DNA of 64,000 nt from Prolixibacteraceae bacterium. Its GTDB lineage: Bacteria; Bacteroidota; Bacteroidia; Bacteroidales; Prolixibacteraceae. Both the position numbers and the translations under genes were made by a program. Shown here one piece after another: positions 36,001 to 43,962 of this stretch. The stretch spans positions 1-64,000 of the forward strand of contig DOAQ01000027.1 in assembly GCA_003506435.1 (NCBI GenBank). The letters run 5' to 3'. Every line of letters starts with the position of its first letter. The first letter of the stretch is position 1. The notes beneath the pieces are model-generated. The model was not told where the DNA came from. It was given only the letters and a program-made list of their open reading frames with translations, and ran no database searches.

Positions 36001-36953
36001 TTGCTGAGTGTATATATTTTGCTATGACCGCCGATCCAGATTTTGCTGTCGCTGGTTTTCACAATTCCTGTATGAAGATCATCGCCGCCGATGTTGCTTA
36101 AATTGACGCTTGATGATTTCTCTGTCTTTAGGTTTAAAATCTGCATGCTGATGCTGGGGCTGGCAGATGTAACCAGCAGCTCTTCTCCTTTTCTGTAAAT
36201 ACCTGAAATTGCTTCAGCAGGGATCAGGTCAACCTGGTGGTATTTCCAATCCGATTTGGTAAATACATTCTGAAGATTGCGTATTTCAGCAATTTCAAAG
36301 TCTTTGAATTTGCAGGCAACCCAAAAAATGTCATTATCGTCGGCATGAATGCGGTAAACCGGAAATTGTATTTCACGAATGTTTTTAACCACTGTGCCCA
36401 GATCGGAAAACGAGGCCACTTTATTGGTGATGTTTCCTTCGCTGTCGAGTTCAAAAATTCCGTGTGGATTGAAACAGCGGACATGCCAGGGTGTTATTTT
36501 TAGCAATCCGTGCTGCGACCCGATCCATACATATCCGTTTTGGTCGGTTATAAATTCATACCGATTTGAAAAAGAGATAGCCAGAAGTTTTTGGAACTGA
36601 TTGTCGATGTAGCGATACAGGCCTTTCGATGTTGAAACAAGCAGGTTCTGGCTTCGCTCGTGTGCCATTGAATATAGCCATGAACTGTCAACCTGAAAAG
36701 ATTCCAGTTTATACCCGTCGAAAAAGATAGCCTGACTGCCCGAACCGAGCCAAAAACCATCGTTGTTGCCCCGGCTCATACACGAAACGGTAATGGTGTC
36801 GAGTTCGTGGAATTCGGTCCACTGCCAGGGTTCCAGTACCGGATTGGAAATAACCGGGCGGTAGGGGTCTTTCGCCGAAACCCTGAAGACAACAGTAAAC
36901 GCCAGAATTACCGGCAGAAGGAGCTTGATGAGTATAAAAATCGGACGAGCCAT
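33027..36953 (-). CDS. Hybrid two-component regulator (HTCS) with sensor, kinase, receiver and AraC output
   Basis: At 1308 residues this is a typical one-protein system of Bacteroidetes glycan regulation. Order: signal peptide; periplasmic two-component propeller repeats (KIWIGGHSKIYTL, DDKIWIAQGGYGLF, NIWINQG); a Y_Y_Y domain near 690-780; a transmembrane helix (RAWFILTILTFLGIISFLL); HisKA with FTDISHELKTPLTL; HATPase with LLSNAFKYTPENG and GSGIGLSLV; receiver with phospho-Asp in LVISDVMLPGMNG; and a C-terminal AraC-type HTH ending in VSYKVGFNDPLYFSRCFKKYF. No susCD or glycosidase genes are adjacent, so the ligand cannot be named. Confidence 0.93.
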   Translation of the reverse strand: MARPIFILIKLLLPVILAFTVVFRVSAKDPYRPVISNPVLEPWQWTEFHELDTITVSCMSRGNNDGFWLGSGSQAIFFDGYKLESFQVDSSWLYSMAHERSQNLLVSTSKGLYRYIDNQFQKLLAISFSNRYEFITDQNGYVWIGSQHGLLKITPWHVRCFNPHGIFELDSEGNITNKVASFSDLGTVVKNIREIQFPVYRIHADDNDIFWVACKFKDFEIAEIRNLQNVFTKSDWKYHQVDLIPAEAISGIYRKGEELLVTSASPSISMQILNLKTEKSSSVNLSNIGGDDLHTGIVKTSDSKIWIGGHSKIYTLSNEGWKLYQYPEVKLPLSSINIYSDLNDRIYIWGTGMFRELEYMQGSYRTYQDLNFQCNTPDGRYWFTTNNGTVVEADSLLNVFSGYNTSDGLMDMAMQVYYSKKGQLWAAGSHNGRAAIATFDGQRWSMEHLPPLQFGISYDGIKELGDTSIVFSFNGVLSSYSHDSGGFIEYHYGSRKWRRHHPPQVPLRIPSIEQTSDGKLWFSGGTVSVFDGTKTYQLDSLFNESRWTDDIAISPDDKIWIAQGGYGLFHFDGKVWQRFGVRNGLASNMVTNLYYENDESLLIATDNGISCFDGKQFVSQIMHPSIGIPREKGTIRLSADKNIWINQGSREWYLYDLKNTREIPREISKAIRYKRDLHGPETYITFAENEIPPEGNVLIRFEGKDFMHKTSPDKLQFSYRLNEGEWSLFSSDKSALLLDLEDGKYIFEVRARDMDLNTDETPAMVNFVVEPPVHKRAWFILTILTFLGIISFLLTRLYMRNKKIHELDQFKLRLFTDISHELKTPLTLIMLPLQKLLDRENKNEETKKYIDLIHENVERLSTLVHQVIDFRRLESKKIQMEYAPGDVIRQINSIFHYYKPLADEKGFNFLLTTETDELWLNYDADKLEKIIVNLLSNAFKYTPENGLVELQVQWNSASEKLTVMVSDNGPGIPAEMQKIIFDRFYRMKNNQHNKIPGSGIGLSLVKELVGLHGGTIEVFSDGENGTEFKVILPLEKAEKTFSPAPIISEETLSGENNEKPLLLIIEDEQQMLEFVSGELSVYFEVLPATTAEKGMELLSQMPDLVISDVMLPGMNGIEFCQRIKESEETSHIPVILLTARDTEENIVQGISMGADDYITKPFNMNELKARCLGMIENRKRLRKRFAENKQIKAEHFTSNKGDQSFLNKAMEIVFQNLDNAEFDVPQFCNLMNMSKTLLYSKLKTLTGQSATEFVRNIRLKESRQILLDPKNELSVSEVSYKVGFNDPLYFSRCFKKYFGIPPSEISKK

Positions 36954-37082
36954 TCAAAAACGGGAAATAATTGTCCCGAAAGATAATGAATCCCTTTCTT
37001 TATGCAAAAGCGGAGAAAACGCATGATGAACAGGAATTCAGAACAGAATATCTTCGAAATACAAAATCAGGATATGATCTTC

Positions 37083-37409
37083 TTAGCCTTTTATCATCGT
37101 GAGCAACATCTTGAACCGTTCCACTGCCTGTAAGGCATGCGATATATTAGCAGGCATAATAATGGTTTGCCCCTTTTTTACCAGATTGGGATTTCCTCCG
37201 ATAATGACCTGCGCTTCACCATCCAGTATCTGAACAACCGCATCAAAGGGCGCTGTGTGTTCGCTCAACCCTTGTCCCTGGTCAAAAGAAAATAGCGTAA
37301 TATTCCCCGACTGATTTTTCAAAACCTGTTTGCTGATGATCCCTCCGGATGAATATTCTATCATCTCTTCCAGGTTCAGCACGTTTCCTTTACTAAAGAT
37401 TTCCTGCAT
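37083..37409 (-). CDS. Cupin-domain protein
   Basis: A 108-residue single cupin: motif 1 is close to GQGLSEHTAPFDAVVQILDGEA and motif 2 is KKGQTIIMPANISHAL, with two His that could bind a metal. It belongs to the small regulatory-type cupins; no substrate is known. It lies alone between the hybrid regulator and the superoxide dismutase gene, all with separate spacing. Confidence 0.8.
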   Translation of the reverse strand: MQEIFSKGNVLNLEEMIEYSSGGIISKQVLKNQSGNITLFSFDQGQGLSEHTAPFDAVVQILDGEAQVIIGGNPNLVKKGQTIIMPANISHALQAVERFKMLLTMIKG

Positions 37410-37718
37410 AGTTTATCGTTTTAATAATGTGTTTTTTGTTTCCATAACCTGCAAGTTAGGTTATTTTCAGTAACAACGAAAGGCGTTTAAAGTTTTTCAC
37501 TTCCTTCGTTTGTAACAAGACGTCCGTAAGTTCTCGTCTGCGCTGGGATGACGAAAAAAGAGGATCGGCAGATTGGCCGCCACCGGCGACAGAAGAAAAA
37601 AGATTTAAAATATTGGACATGTCAAAAGCATAACTCCTTAATAGACTTTGATTAGTGAAAATAGATTGAGAATATCTATTGCGGATAGATAATTCCGATT
37701 AAAAAAGATGTCTTCTTA

Positions 37719-37751
37719 TTTGGAATGAATGTGAATAGTGTTGTAGATTTG
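37719..37751 (+). promoter_or_regulatory. Promoter of the first SOD gene
   Basis: TTTG at 37719-37722, a 21-base spacer and TAGATTTG at 37744-37751 match both Bacteroidetes promoter elements and spacing. The start point would be near 37758, giving a leader of about 40 bases. The gap 37410-37718 contains no gene that I can see. Confidence 0.75.
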
Positions 37752-37796
37752 CATAAAAAGATACAGAAATCCTTTAATCAATAAAATTTAAATATC

Positions 37797-38396
37797 ATGT
37801 CATTTGAATTACCAAAATTATCATACGCATACAACGCATTAGAACCTTACATTGATGCCCGTACCATGGAAATCCATCACGGGAAACATCACGGGGCATA
37901 TACAAATAATTTAAATGGTGCAGTTCAGGGAACTGCGCTTGAAGGAAAGAAAATTGAAGAAATTTTAGCAGGTGTATCAGCTCATTCTGCTGTTGTGAGA
38001 AACAACGGCGGCGGTTTTTATAATCACAACCTGTACTGGGAAGTGATGGCTCCGGGAGGCGCCAAAAATCCGGCTGGTGAACTGCTTGACGCTATAAATG
38101 GCTCATTTGGGTCGGTACAAAATTTTAAAGAAGCATTTACCAAGGCCGCGCTCACACGATTTGGTTCAGGATGGGCGTGGCTGGTGAGGCAGGGTGATAG
38201 TCTGGTGGTTTCATCCACTCCCAACCAGGACAATCCGCTCATGGATGTCGCTGAGGTAAAGGGTACGCCGATTTTAGGTATTGATGTGTGGGAACATGCA
38301 TATTACCTGAATTATCAAAACAGGCGCCCTGATTATGTTGACGCTTTCTGGAATGTCGTTAACTGGGATGAGGTAGCCAGGCGATTTAAAGGTTAG
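37797..38396 (+). CDS. Superoxide dismutase (Fe/Mn type)
   Basis: A 199-residue SOD that dismutates superoxide. The metal ligands are in IHHGKHHGAYTNNL (first His), NGGGFYNHNLYWEVM (second His) and the DVWEHAYYL signature with Asp and His. GSGWAWLV is conserved. The Fe or Mn preference is not certain. The 3' end and terminator of this gene occur again at 39741-39889. A second SOD is at 46331. Confidence 0.95.
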   Translation: MSFELPKLSYAYNALEPYIDARTMEIHHGKHHGAYTNNLNGAVQGTALEGKKIEEILAGVSAHSAVVRNNGGGFYNHNLYWEVMAPGGAKNPAGELLDAINGSFGSVQNFKEAFTKAALTRFGSGWAWLVRQGDSLVVSSTPNQDNPLMDVAEVKGTPILGIDVWEHAYYLNYQNRRPDYVDAFWNVVNWDEVARRFKG

Positions 38397-38447
38397 TTGA
38401 TTTTTGGTTTTTTTCCCCCGGACAGAGGTTCCGGGGGTTTTTATTTT
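38299..38447. repeat. Direct repeat copy 1: SOD 3' end plus terminator
   Basis: 149 bp nearly identical (only about five mismatches) to 39741-39889. It spans the last third of the SOD reading frame's tail, the stop codon and the terminator, and together with the second copy brackets a sigma factor and membrane protein pair. Confidence 0.9.
38414..38443 (+). terminator. Terminator of the first SOD gene
   Basis: CCCCCGG pairs with CCGGGGG around a ten-base loop, followed by TTTTTATTTTT. It is the same terminator as the copy at about 39857-39886. Confidence 0.9.
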
Positions 38448-38490
38448 TATTTTTTTATATTGCAAACCTGAGCCAGTTGATCAATGAAAC

Positions 38491-39084
38491 TTACTCCTTA
38501 TATTCTTCCAGTTCCTGAATGTCAGTCAATAATTTATCTATTCTTTTTGTGAGTCCCTTAAGTTGTCGTTTTCTCAAAATAAAAGAAACCAGGATTAGTC
38601 CGATAATGAACAGCATCAGGTTTTGATCGAAATGAAAACCTTTCCATCCGATTAAAAGCACTCCTGCCAATGCAACAGGCATTGTAATAAATAGTGATTT
38701 AGAACCTCTTATTACCATTCTTTTGTAATCATTAATTTTGGTTGCAGATTCAATTACGTTGTCATTTATCAAATCAACTTTTCTTAGTTGACTGATCATT
38801 GTAATAAAATGCCATGTTGAATGTACTATCAATCCAAGCCAAAGCATTGCCCCTATAATGAATTTTGTATCCACATTACTAGCTTTAAATTGAGGATGCA
38901 TGGCAACAATTAAAATGACAGGAAGCATAATAAGTCCATAATAATTTCGATACTGTAGCCAGTTGATTCTTTTTTGAGACTTCTTTGAACATGTTTCAAG
39001 AATCAATTTTTTATTTAGTTTTTCAAGCCTGTCAAGCTTCTGGTCGTATGTTTTCCACAGGATTTGTAATTCTTCGTATTCCAT
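38491..39084 (-). CDS. Four-helix membrane protein next to a sigma factor (possible anti-sigma)
   Basis: A 197-residue protein: an N-terminal cytosolic helix (MEYEELQILWKTYDQKLDRL) followed by four membrane segments, in two pairs, and a charged coiled tail (LTKRIDKLLTDIQELEEY). The start is 12 bases from the end of the sigma factor gene, so it is co-transcribed. In such gene pairs the second gene usually restrains the sigma factor, but no zinc-binding anti-sigma motif is seen. This is inference from position. Confidence 0.6.
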   Translation of the reverse strand: MEYEELQILWKTYDQKLDRLEKLNKKLILETCSKKSQKRINWLQYRNYYGLIMLPVILIVAMHPQFKASNVDTKFIIGAMLWLGLIVHSTWHFITMISQLRKVDLINDNVIESATKINDYKRMVIRGSKSLFITMPVALAGVLLIGWKGFHFDQNLMLFIIGLILVSFILRKRQLKGLTKRIDKLLTDIQELEEYKE

Positions 39085-39096
39085 GATTGTTTTAAT

Positions 39097-39588
39097 TTAA
39101 TTGTTCGTTAAATGATTTTTCAACTTCAGTTTAATCCGATTGATTTTTGTTGCAACATTCGTTTTTGTTAACCCAATAATTTCTGAAATCTCATCGTAGT
39201 TGTAGCCATCGAGTTGAAGAAGGATAATGGCCCTGTCGAGTGTGCCTAGCAAGCCAATAGCACTATAAAGCCGGTCGTATAAGTCATCGAACGCAGGTTC
39301 ATCATGAATCGGGGGAATCATATTCGTATACTCAATGTGATCTTTGTTTTTTACAAAGTCGCGAATCCATGAAACTGCTGTGTTTATTGAAATCCTGTAA
39401 ACCCATGTACTGACTTTGGAATTTCCTTTGAACTTTGGGTATGCTTTCCATAAGTTGATGATGATCTCCTGAAATAGATCTTTTTTGTCAATTCCATTTT
39501 CGCAAAACATGTGGCTAACCTTATAAATCAGCTTTTTGTTCTCTTCTATCAGTTCCAGAAATTTTTCGGTTAATTGTTCATCAATCAT
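39097..39588 (-). CDS. ECF sigma factor
   Basis: A sigma-70 family ECF factor. Region 2 includes NGIDKKDLFQEIIINLWKAYPKF and VSTWVYRISINTAVSWIRD; region 4 includes LDRAIILLQLDGYNYDEISEIIGLTKTNVATKINRIKLKLK. ATG 39588 gives a normal length (163 residues); the longer frame adds a low-complexity lead. It forms a pair with the membrane protein gene, and the two are enclosed by copies of the SOD 3' end. Confidence 0.9.
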   Translation of the reverse strand: MIDEQLTEKFLELIEENKKLIYKVSHMFCENGIDKKDLFQEIIINLWKAYPKFKGNSKVSTWVYRISINTAVSWIRDFVKNKDHIEYTNMIPPIHDEPAFDDLYDRLYSAIGLLGTLDRAIILLQLDGYNYDEISEIIGLTKTNVATKINRIKLKLKNHLTNN

Positions 39589-39739
39589 TTTAATTCTGTT
39601 TTTTTTCGAACTATTAGTCGTGAAAAACAACTAATAAATCACACGTTGATTAACTTTTTTCAAACAGATAAATTTTTATAATCTTCCAATTGGATTGGTG
39701 AGGGTAGAATCCATTACTCTTGTTAATGTTGGTGAAAAT

Positions 39740-39838
39740 ACATATTACCTGAATTATCAAAACAGGCGCCCTGATTATGTTGACGCTTTCTGGAATGTGA
39801 TCAACTGGGATGAGGTAGCCAGGCGATTTAAAGGTTAG
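39740..39838 (+). pseudogene. Fragment of a superoxide dismutase gene (3' end only)
   Basis: An open frame without start codes for a product ending YYLNYQNRRPDYVDAF then NVINWDEVARRFKG, the end of an SOD, and runs into a terminator identical in type to that of the first SOD gene. In the intact gene the equivalent reads NVVNWDEVA. The copy has no upstream part and cannot be expressed as SOD. It marks one edge of the sigma/anti-sigma-like islet. Confidence 0.85.
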
Positions 39839-39889
39839 TTGATTTTTTGTTTTTTTCCCCCGGACAGAGGTTCCGGGGGTTTTTATTTT
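39741..39889. repeat. Direct repeat copy 2: SOD 3' end plus terminator
   Basis: Second copy of 38299-38447, offset by 1442 bases, with differences concentrated at GTGATCAAC versus GTCGTTAAC and one change in the T-run. The terminator copy ends just before the stop of the hybrid kinase gene (39905), which it also faces. Confidence 0.9.
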
Positions 39890-39904
39890 TTATCCCCCCA
39901 TCTG

Positions 39905-41422
39905 TTATTTCCCGCAGTCCTGAATATACGGTATTGTAAAATAAAATACGGAACCTTTTCCCGGTTGTGACGATACCCATATTTTTCCTCCAAGTAACTC
40001 AACATATCCTTTCGATATGGACAATCCAAGGCCCATTCCTCCAGATACATTTGAAAGCGTACTCTCTGCCTGCTGAAAACGTTTGAAAACAAGTTCATGT
40101 ATATCCGGAGAAATTCCAATCCCGGTGTCCTCAATACGAAATTCCAGATAGCCTTCGGCTAATTTGTACCCGAAGTGTACGTGTCCTTGTTTTGTAAATT
40201 TTATGGCATTGTTGATAAGATTGGAGAGAATCTGGATGAGCTTGGTATTGTCGGTTTGGATTACTGCTTTGTCGTCGTCGAGGCCGCATGTTAATTCCAG
40301 CAATACGTTTTTTTGTTTCGCTTTCGGTTCGAATTGGGCATGCAATACTTTTAACAGGTTATTCAAATTCACTGTGCTTCCTGAAATCCGTTCCTGTTTT
40401 GCTTCCAGCGTGGCAATACTTACAATATCAGTAATAATTGAAAGCAATTGGTCGCTGCTTTTGCTGATGATGTTCGAAAACTCATTGCGTTTGTCATCCG
40501 GTAAATAGGGGTCTTTCAGAAATTCGGTGAACCCGATAATTGCATTCATGGGAGTTCTTATTTCGTGCGAAATATTTTGGAGGAATGCCGTTTTTAACCG
40601 GTCGCTTTCTTCTGCTTTTTCCTTGGCCTTCATCAGCTCATATTCCATTTGTTTGCGTTCGGTAATGTCGCGGGTAATTCCGAACAGTCCGGATGGTTGT
40701 CCATAATCGTCGAACATGGGGCATTTGATGGTATGCAACGTGTGAATTTTCCCGTCGGCCAATGTCAAAGTCTCTTCATAAGTTACAGGTACTCCGCCAT
40801 GCATCGCTTTTTTGTCCATGTCGACAATCACCCTTGCTTCGTCTTCAGGAAGAATGAAGAAATCATCTTTTCCGATAACCGAGGAAGATTTTTTGCCTAT
40901 TGCCTTTTCTGTCGCTTCATTGATGAGTAAATACTTGCCATTGATGTCTTTTATATAGATAATGTCCAGCGCATTGTTAATGATCGTCTGTAATAGTTTG
41001 CGGTTTGTTTTAGCTTCAATTTCAGCCTGTTTGAATTTGTTGTATTGCGCGGCTGCATCCAATGCCCGGCGCACCGCAAAGCCCAGTCTTTCCATCCGGT
41101 CTTTGAGCACATAATCTGTCGCACCCTGTTTCAGCAACTCAACTGCTTTGTCTTCACCGATTGTGCCTGAAATACAAATGAAAGGTATGCCGGGGCATAT
41201 TTTTTTTGCATGTTCCAAAGCAAGCTGTCCGTTGAACCCGGGCAAAGTAAAATCGGCAAAAATGATATTGTAATCGTTCTTGTTCAGACTGAAAACATAA
41301 TCGGATTCAGTCTGAACAACATCCAGTTGTATATCAAAACCTTCGTCTGTAAGAAGTTCAGAGAGAAGTTCAACGTCCTTCTGAACATCTTCAAGGAGCA
41401 AAGCATAAATTTTGGCGCTCAT
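39905..41422 (-). CDS. Hybrid histidine kinase (receiver, PAS, kinase)
   Basis: A 505-residue cytosolic protein. A receiver domain comes first (LLEDVQKDVELLSELL, with the phospho-Asp in IIFADFTLPGFNG and VLKDRME at the end), then a PAS domain (residues about 145-260; IIYIKDINGKYLLINEA), a HisKA helix with FLQNISHEIRTPMNAIIGF, and a HATPase with NLINNAIKFTKQGH and GGMGLGLSIS. The N-terminal receiver suggests it takes phosphate or protein signals from the upstream kinase and regulator. It is the last gene of the TonB/YfiR operon, 11 bases after the response regulator. Confidence 0.9.
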   Translation of the reverse strand: MSAKIYALLLEDVQKDVELLSELLTDEGFDIQLDVVQTESDYVFSLNKNDYNIIFADFTLPGFNGQLALEHAKKICPGIPFICISGTIGEDKAVELLKQGATDYVLKDRMERLGFAVRRALDAAAQYNKFKQAEIEAKTNRKLLQTIINNALDIIYIKDINGKYLLINEATEKAIGKKSSSVIGKDDFFILPEDEARVIVDMDKKAMHGGVPVTYEETLTLADGKIHTLHTIKCPMFDDYGQPSGLFGITRDITERKQMEYELMKAKEKAEESDRLKTAFLQNISHEIRTPMNAIIGFTEFLKDPYLPDDKRNEFSNIISKSSDQLLSIITDIVSIATLEAKQERISGSTVNLNNLLKVLHAQFEPKAKQKNVLLELTCGLDDDKAVIQTDNTKLIQILSNLINNAIKFTKQGHVHFGYKLAEGYLEFRIEDTGIGISPDIHELVFKRFQQAESTLSNVSGGMGLGLSISKGYVELLGGKIWVSSQPGKGSVFYFTIPYIQDCGK

Positions 41423-41433
41423 GGGAAATTGTA

Positions 41434-41892
41434 TTATTGTTTTTCCGGCTGGTTAACTTCCGGAGGAATTTCATTAATAATTGCCCAGAAAATTCCCAGT
41501 TGTTTCACGGCATCAATAAAACCACTGAAATTTACCGGTTTCACAACGTACGCATTGACTCCCAGGTAATAACTGTTCAATAAATCTTTATCTTCCCGCG
41601 ACGAAGTCAGCATTACTACCGGTAGCAGTTTAAATTCAGGGGTACTGCGGATTTCACGCAACACTTCAATGCCATCTTTTCGTGGCATTTTAATGTCGAG
41701 GAACAATACCGAAGGGTTTCCCGGATTGCGATTGGCAAATTTGCCTTCCATCCGGAGGTATTCCATTACTTCAACGCCGTCTTTTGCTACAATGACCCTG
41801 TTTGCGAGGTTGCTTTCTTCCAGCGCTTCCAATGTTAGTTCGACATCTTTTGGATTGTCTTCTGCCAGTAAAATTGTTTTAAGTTCCAACAT
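41434..41892 (-). CDS. Response regulator (Rcp1-like)
   Basis: A 152-residue single receiver domain with AEDNPKDVELTLEAL, phospho-Asp in VLFLDIKMPRKDGIEVLREIR, VVMLTSSREDKD and NAYVVKPVNF. The longer loop after the Asp and the lack of an output domain match the Rcp1 type that pairs with phytochrome-like kinases. It lies one base from the kinase gene at 41894, so they are a translationally linked pair. Confidence 0.9.
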   Translation of the reverse strand: MLELKTILLAEDNPKDVELTLEALEESNLANRVIVAKDGVEVMEYLRMEGKFANRNPGNPSVLFLDIKMPRKDGIEVLREIRSTPEFKLLPVVMLTSSREDKDLLNSYYLGVNAYVVKPVNFSGFIDAVKQLGIFWAIINEIPPEVNQPEKQ

Positions 41893-41893
41893 A

Positions 41894-43375
41894 TTAATCC
41901 TCCTGTATTTTTGGTAATGAAAAATAAAAAGTTGCTCCTTTGTCGATTTCTCCTTCGGCCCAGACCTGCCCGTTGTGCTTTTTGATGATCTGCTTCACAT
42001 TTGCCAGTCCGATACCGATTCCTTCAAATTCGTCGTTCGAATGCAAACGTTGGAATACGCCAAACAGTTTGTGCGCGTAATTCATGTTGAATCCGGCGCC
42101 GTTATCCCGAATATAGAATACAAATTCCTTGTTTTCTCCGGTTGCTCCGATCTCGATGATGGCTGTTTCCCGCTGTCCGGTATATTTTATGGCATTTGCG
42201 ATCAGGTTCACCCAGACCTGCCTGATCAGTGCATGGTCGGCCAAAACGACAGGCAAAGAATCGATCTTCCACTCTATTTTGCGGCCTGTCGTATCTCGTT
42301 TCAAGATGGTTAATGCATCTTCTATTTGTTTGTTCATATCTACTTTTGTCAGTCTCATTTCTGCCCTTCCGGTTCTTGAGAATTGCAGCAGATTGTCAAT
42401 CAGGGCACCCATTTGGTTTGATGCTTCGGAGATGGAATTAAGGTAATGCTGTCCTTTTTCATTCAATTGATCGCCATTGCGTTTCACCAGCAATTCAACA
42501 AATCCGTTGATGTGCCGCAACGGGGCGCGCAGGTCATGCGATACAGAATAGGAAAATGCTTCCATTTCTTTGTTGGCAGCTTCCAATGAGGCAGTGCGTT
42601 CTGCTACCTTTTTTTCGAGACTGATATTTAATTCCCGTATCTCTTCTTCTGCCTTGTCCCGCTCTTCTTCTCTCTTTCGTAATTTCACAAGAAGATTGTT
42701 GAATTGTTGGTATAGTATTCCGACTTCGTCTTTCCCCTGTGGTTTCAACTGAACGCTGAAATCCTGATTGGTTGATATGGTCGCGGTTAACTCGGCTAAC
42801 TTTAAAATAGGGTCCGAAATCAGTCGTTGTATTTTTGATGCAAGCACGTACGATAAAATAATCAGGCCAACTATCAGAAGGAGCATTACAATGATGAGTT
42901 GTTGCTTTTCAGCCTGAAGTTCTTTGGAATTGGCCCGAATGAAAAGCGTTCCTAATTCTTTTCCCTGAAATATAACAGGCTCGGTGATGTAAAAATATCC
43001 ATCTTTATATATTGCTTTTTGGCCGTTTATTTCCGTCGGAATATTGGTTGAATCGAGTGAGTCGGGGTATGTGGCAAAAAGTTCTCCGTTTTCGTCGAAT
43101 AGATAACCTGCTTCAACTGATTCGATGAATTTTAAGCGCGACAAAGTTTCCGCAGCCTGTTGCTTATCGTCAAAAGTAAGAGGTACGATGCAATAATCGC
43201 CGATCAGTGTTGCATCGAGCAATAAGCGTGACCGGGCTTCATTCCGTGAATGTTTAATATCTCTTGTTGCTATGTAGGTGAATCCCACTGAAATAACTGT
43301 AAACGAGATGAATAAAACAATGGCAATTATTTTATTCCGGATGGATATATCCTTTATGAACTGGAGCTTATTCAT
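41894..43375 (-). CDS. Membrane histidine kinase with a CHASE8-like sensor
   Basis: Two transmembrane helices (about residues 15-37 and 157-178) enclose a periplasmic domain resembling CHASE8, the sensor of the YfiN diguanylate cyclase: IVPLTFDDKQQAAETLSRL, GYLFDENGELFATY, FQGKELGTLFI. A HAMP linker and coiled coil follow, then a phytochrome-type HisKA (FSYSVSHDLRAPLRHING) and HATPase (NLIANAIKYTGQRE, GIGIGLANV). It overlaps the YfiR-like gene by eight bases. A periplasmic YfiR-like protein probably controls it. Confidence 0.85.
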   Translation of the reverse strand: MNKLQFIKDISIRNKIIAIVLFISFTVISVGFTYIATRDIKHSRNEARSRLLLDATLIGDYCIVPLTFDDKQQAAETLSRLKFIESVEAGYLFDENGELFATYPDSLDSTNIPTEINGQKAIYKDGYFYITEPVIFQGKELGTLFIRANSKELQAEKQQLIIVMLLLIVGLIILSYVLASKIQRLISDPILKLAELTATISTNQDFSVQLKPQGKDEVGILYQQFNNLLVKLRKREEERDKAEEEIRELNISLEKKVAERTASLEAANKEMEAFSYSVSHDLRAPLRHINGFVELLVKRNGDQLNEKGQHYLNSISEASNQMGALIDNLLQFSRTGRAEMRLTKVDMNKQIEDALTILKRDTTGRKIEWKIDSLPVVLADHALIRQVWVNLIANAIKYTGQRETAIIEIGATGENKEFVFYIRDNGAGFNMNYAHKLFGVFQRLHSNDEFEGIGIGLANVKQIIKKHNGQVWAEGEIDKGATFYFSLPKIQED

Positions 43376-43904
43376 CTGTTTTTATAATTGTTGCTGAATC
43401 AAGGAGCAAACTGCTCATTTTAAGCCCCGATTTAGAAAGGGCGTTCCGGTTGATCTCGTAACGGATATAATCGTTAACCAAAAGCATGTTAATGATAGTG
43501 CCTTTTTTTCCGTATCCGCTGTTCTCGCTGATTGTCAGTATTGGTTTCCCTGTTGTATGATTGAGTATGTCGTCGAGTTTGTTGTCCATCTTTCCTGAAA
43601 TGAACAATATCATGCAATCTTTCAATTCGTCAACCGATGAGATATACACAATCTCGGCGGTTTTGTCTTTTATTTTTACCTTGCTGAATATATCTTCCAG
43701 TGCATTGCCAAATTTGTTTTCGCCTATAACTGCTATTCGAAAAGTTTCAGAAGAAACAGTACCGGGCCATTCAATGAAGTGCGTGAATTTTTCGAGGAAC
43801 CCTGCTTTCAGTAAATATTCTCTTGATTGCGCAAATGAATTTTCTCCATAAGCTATTCCCACAGAGAGAAAAACTATTGTAATTAACGTTTTTATATTGC
43901 GCAT
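43368..43904 (-). CDS. YfiR family (DUF4154) periplasmic protein
   Basis: After a signal peptide (ITIVFLSVGIAYGENSFAQ) the 178-residue product has YLLKAGFLEKFTHFIEWPG and IAVIGENKFGNALEDIF, as in YfiR, then ILTISENSGYGKKGTIINML with a conserved Gly-rich end. In Pseudomonas, YfiR holds the CHASE8 cyclase YfiN inactive until redox or envelope stress. Here the partner in the next gene is a CHASE8-like histidine kinase. I chose the internal ATG at 43904, since it gives the normal signal peptide. Confidence 0.85.
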   Translation of the reverse strand: MRNIKTLITIVFLSVGIAYGENSFAQSREYLLKAGFLEKFTHFIEWPGTVSSETFRIAVIGENKFGNALEDIFSKVKIKDKTAEIVYISSVDELKDCMILFISGKMDNKLDDILNHTTGKPILTISENSGYGKKGTIINMLLVNDYIRYEINRNALSKSGLKMSSLLLDSATIIKTDE

Positions 43905-43962
43905 GCAGTATTCTTTCATCTTCCCCTGCTAATTATATCTTCTTTTTTTACTGAAACAAATT

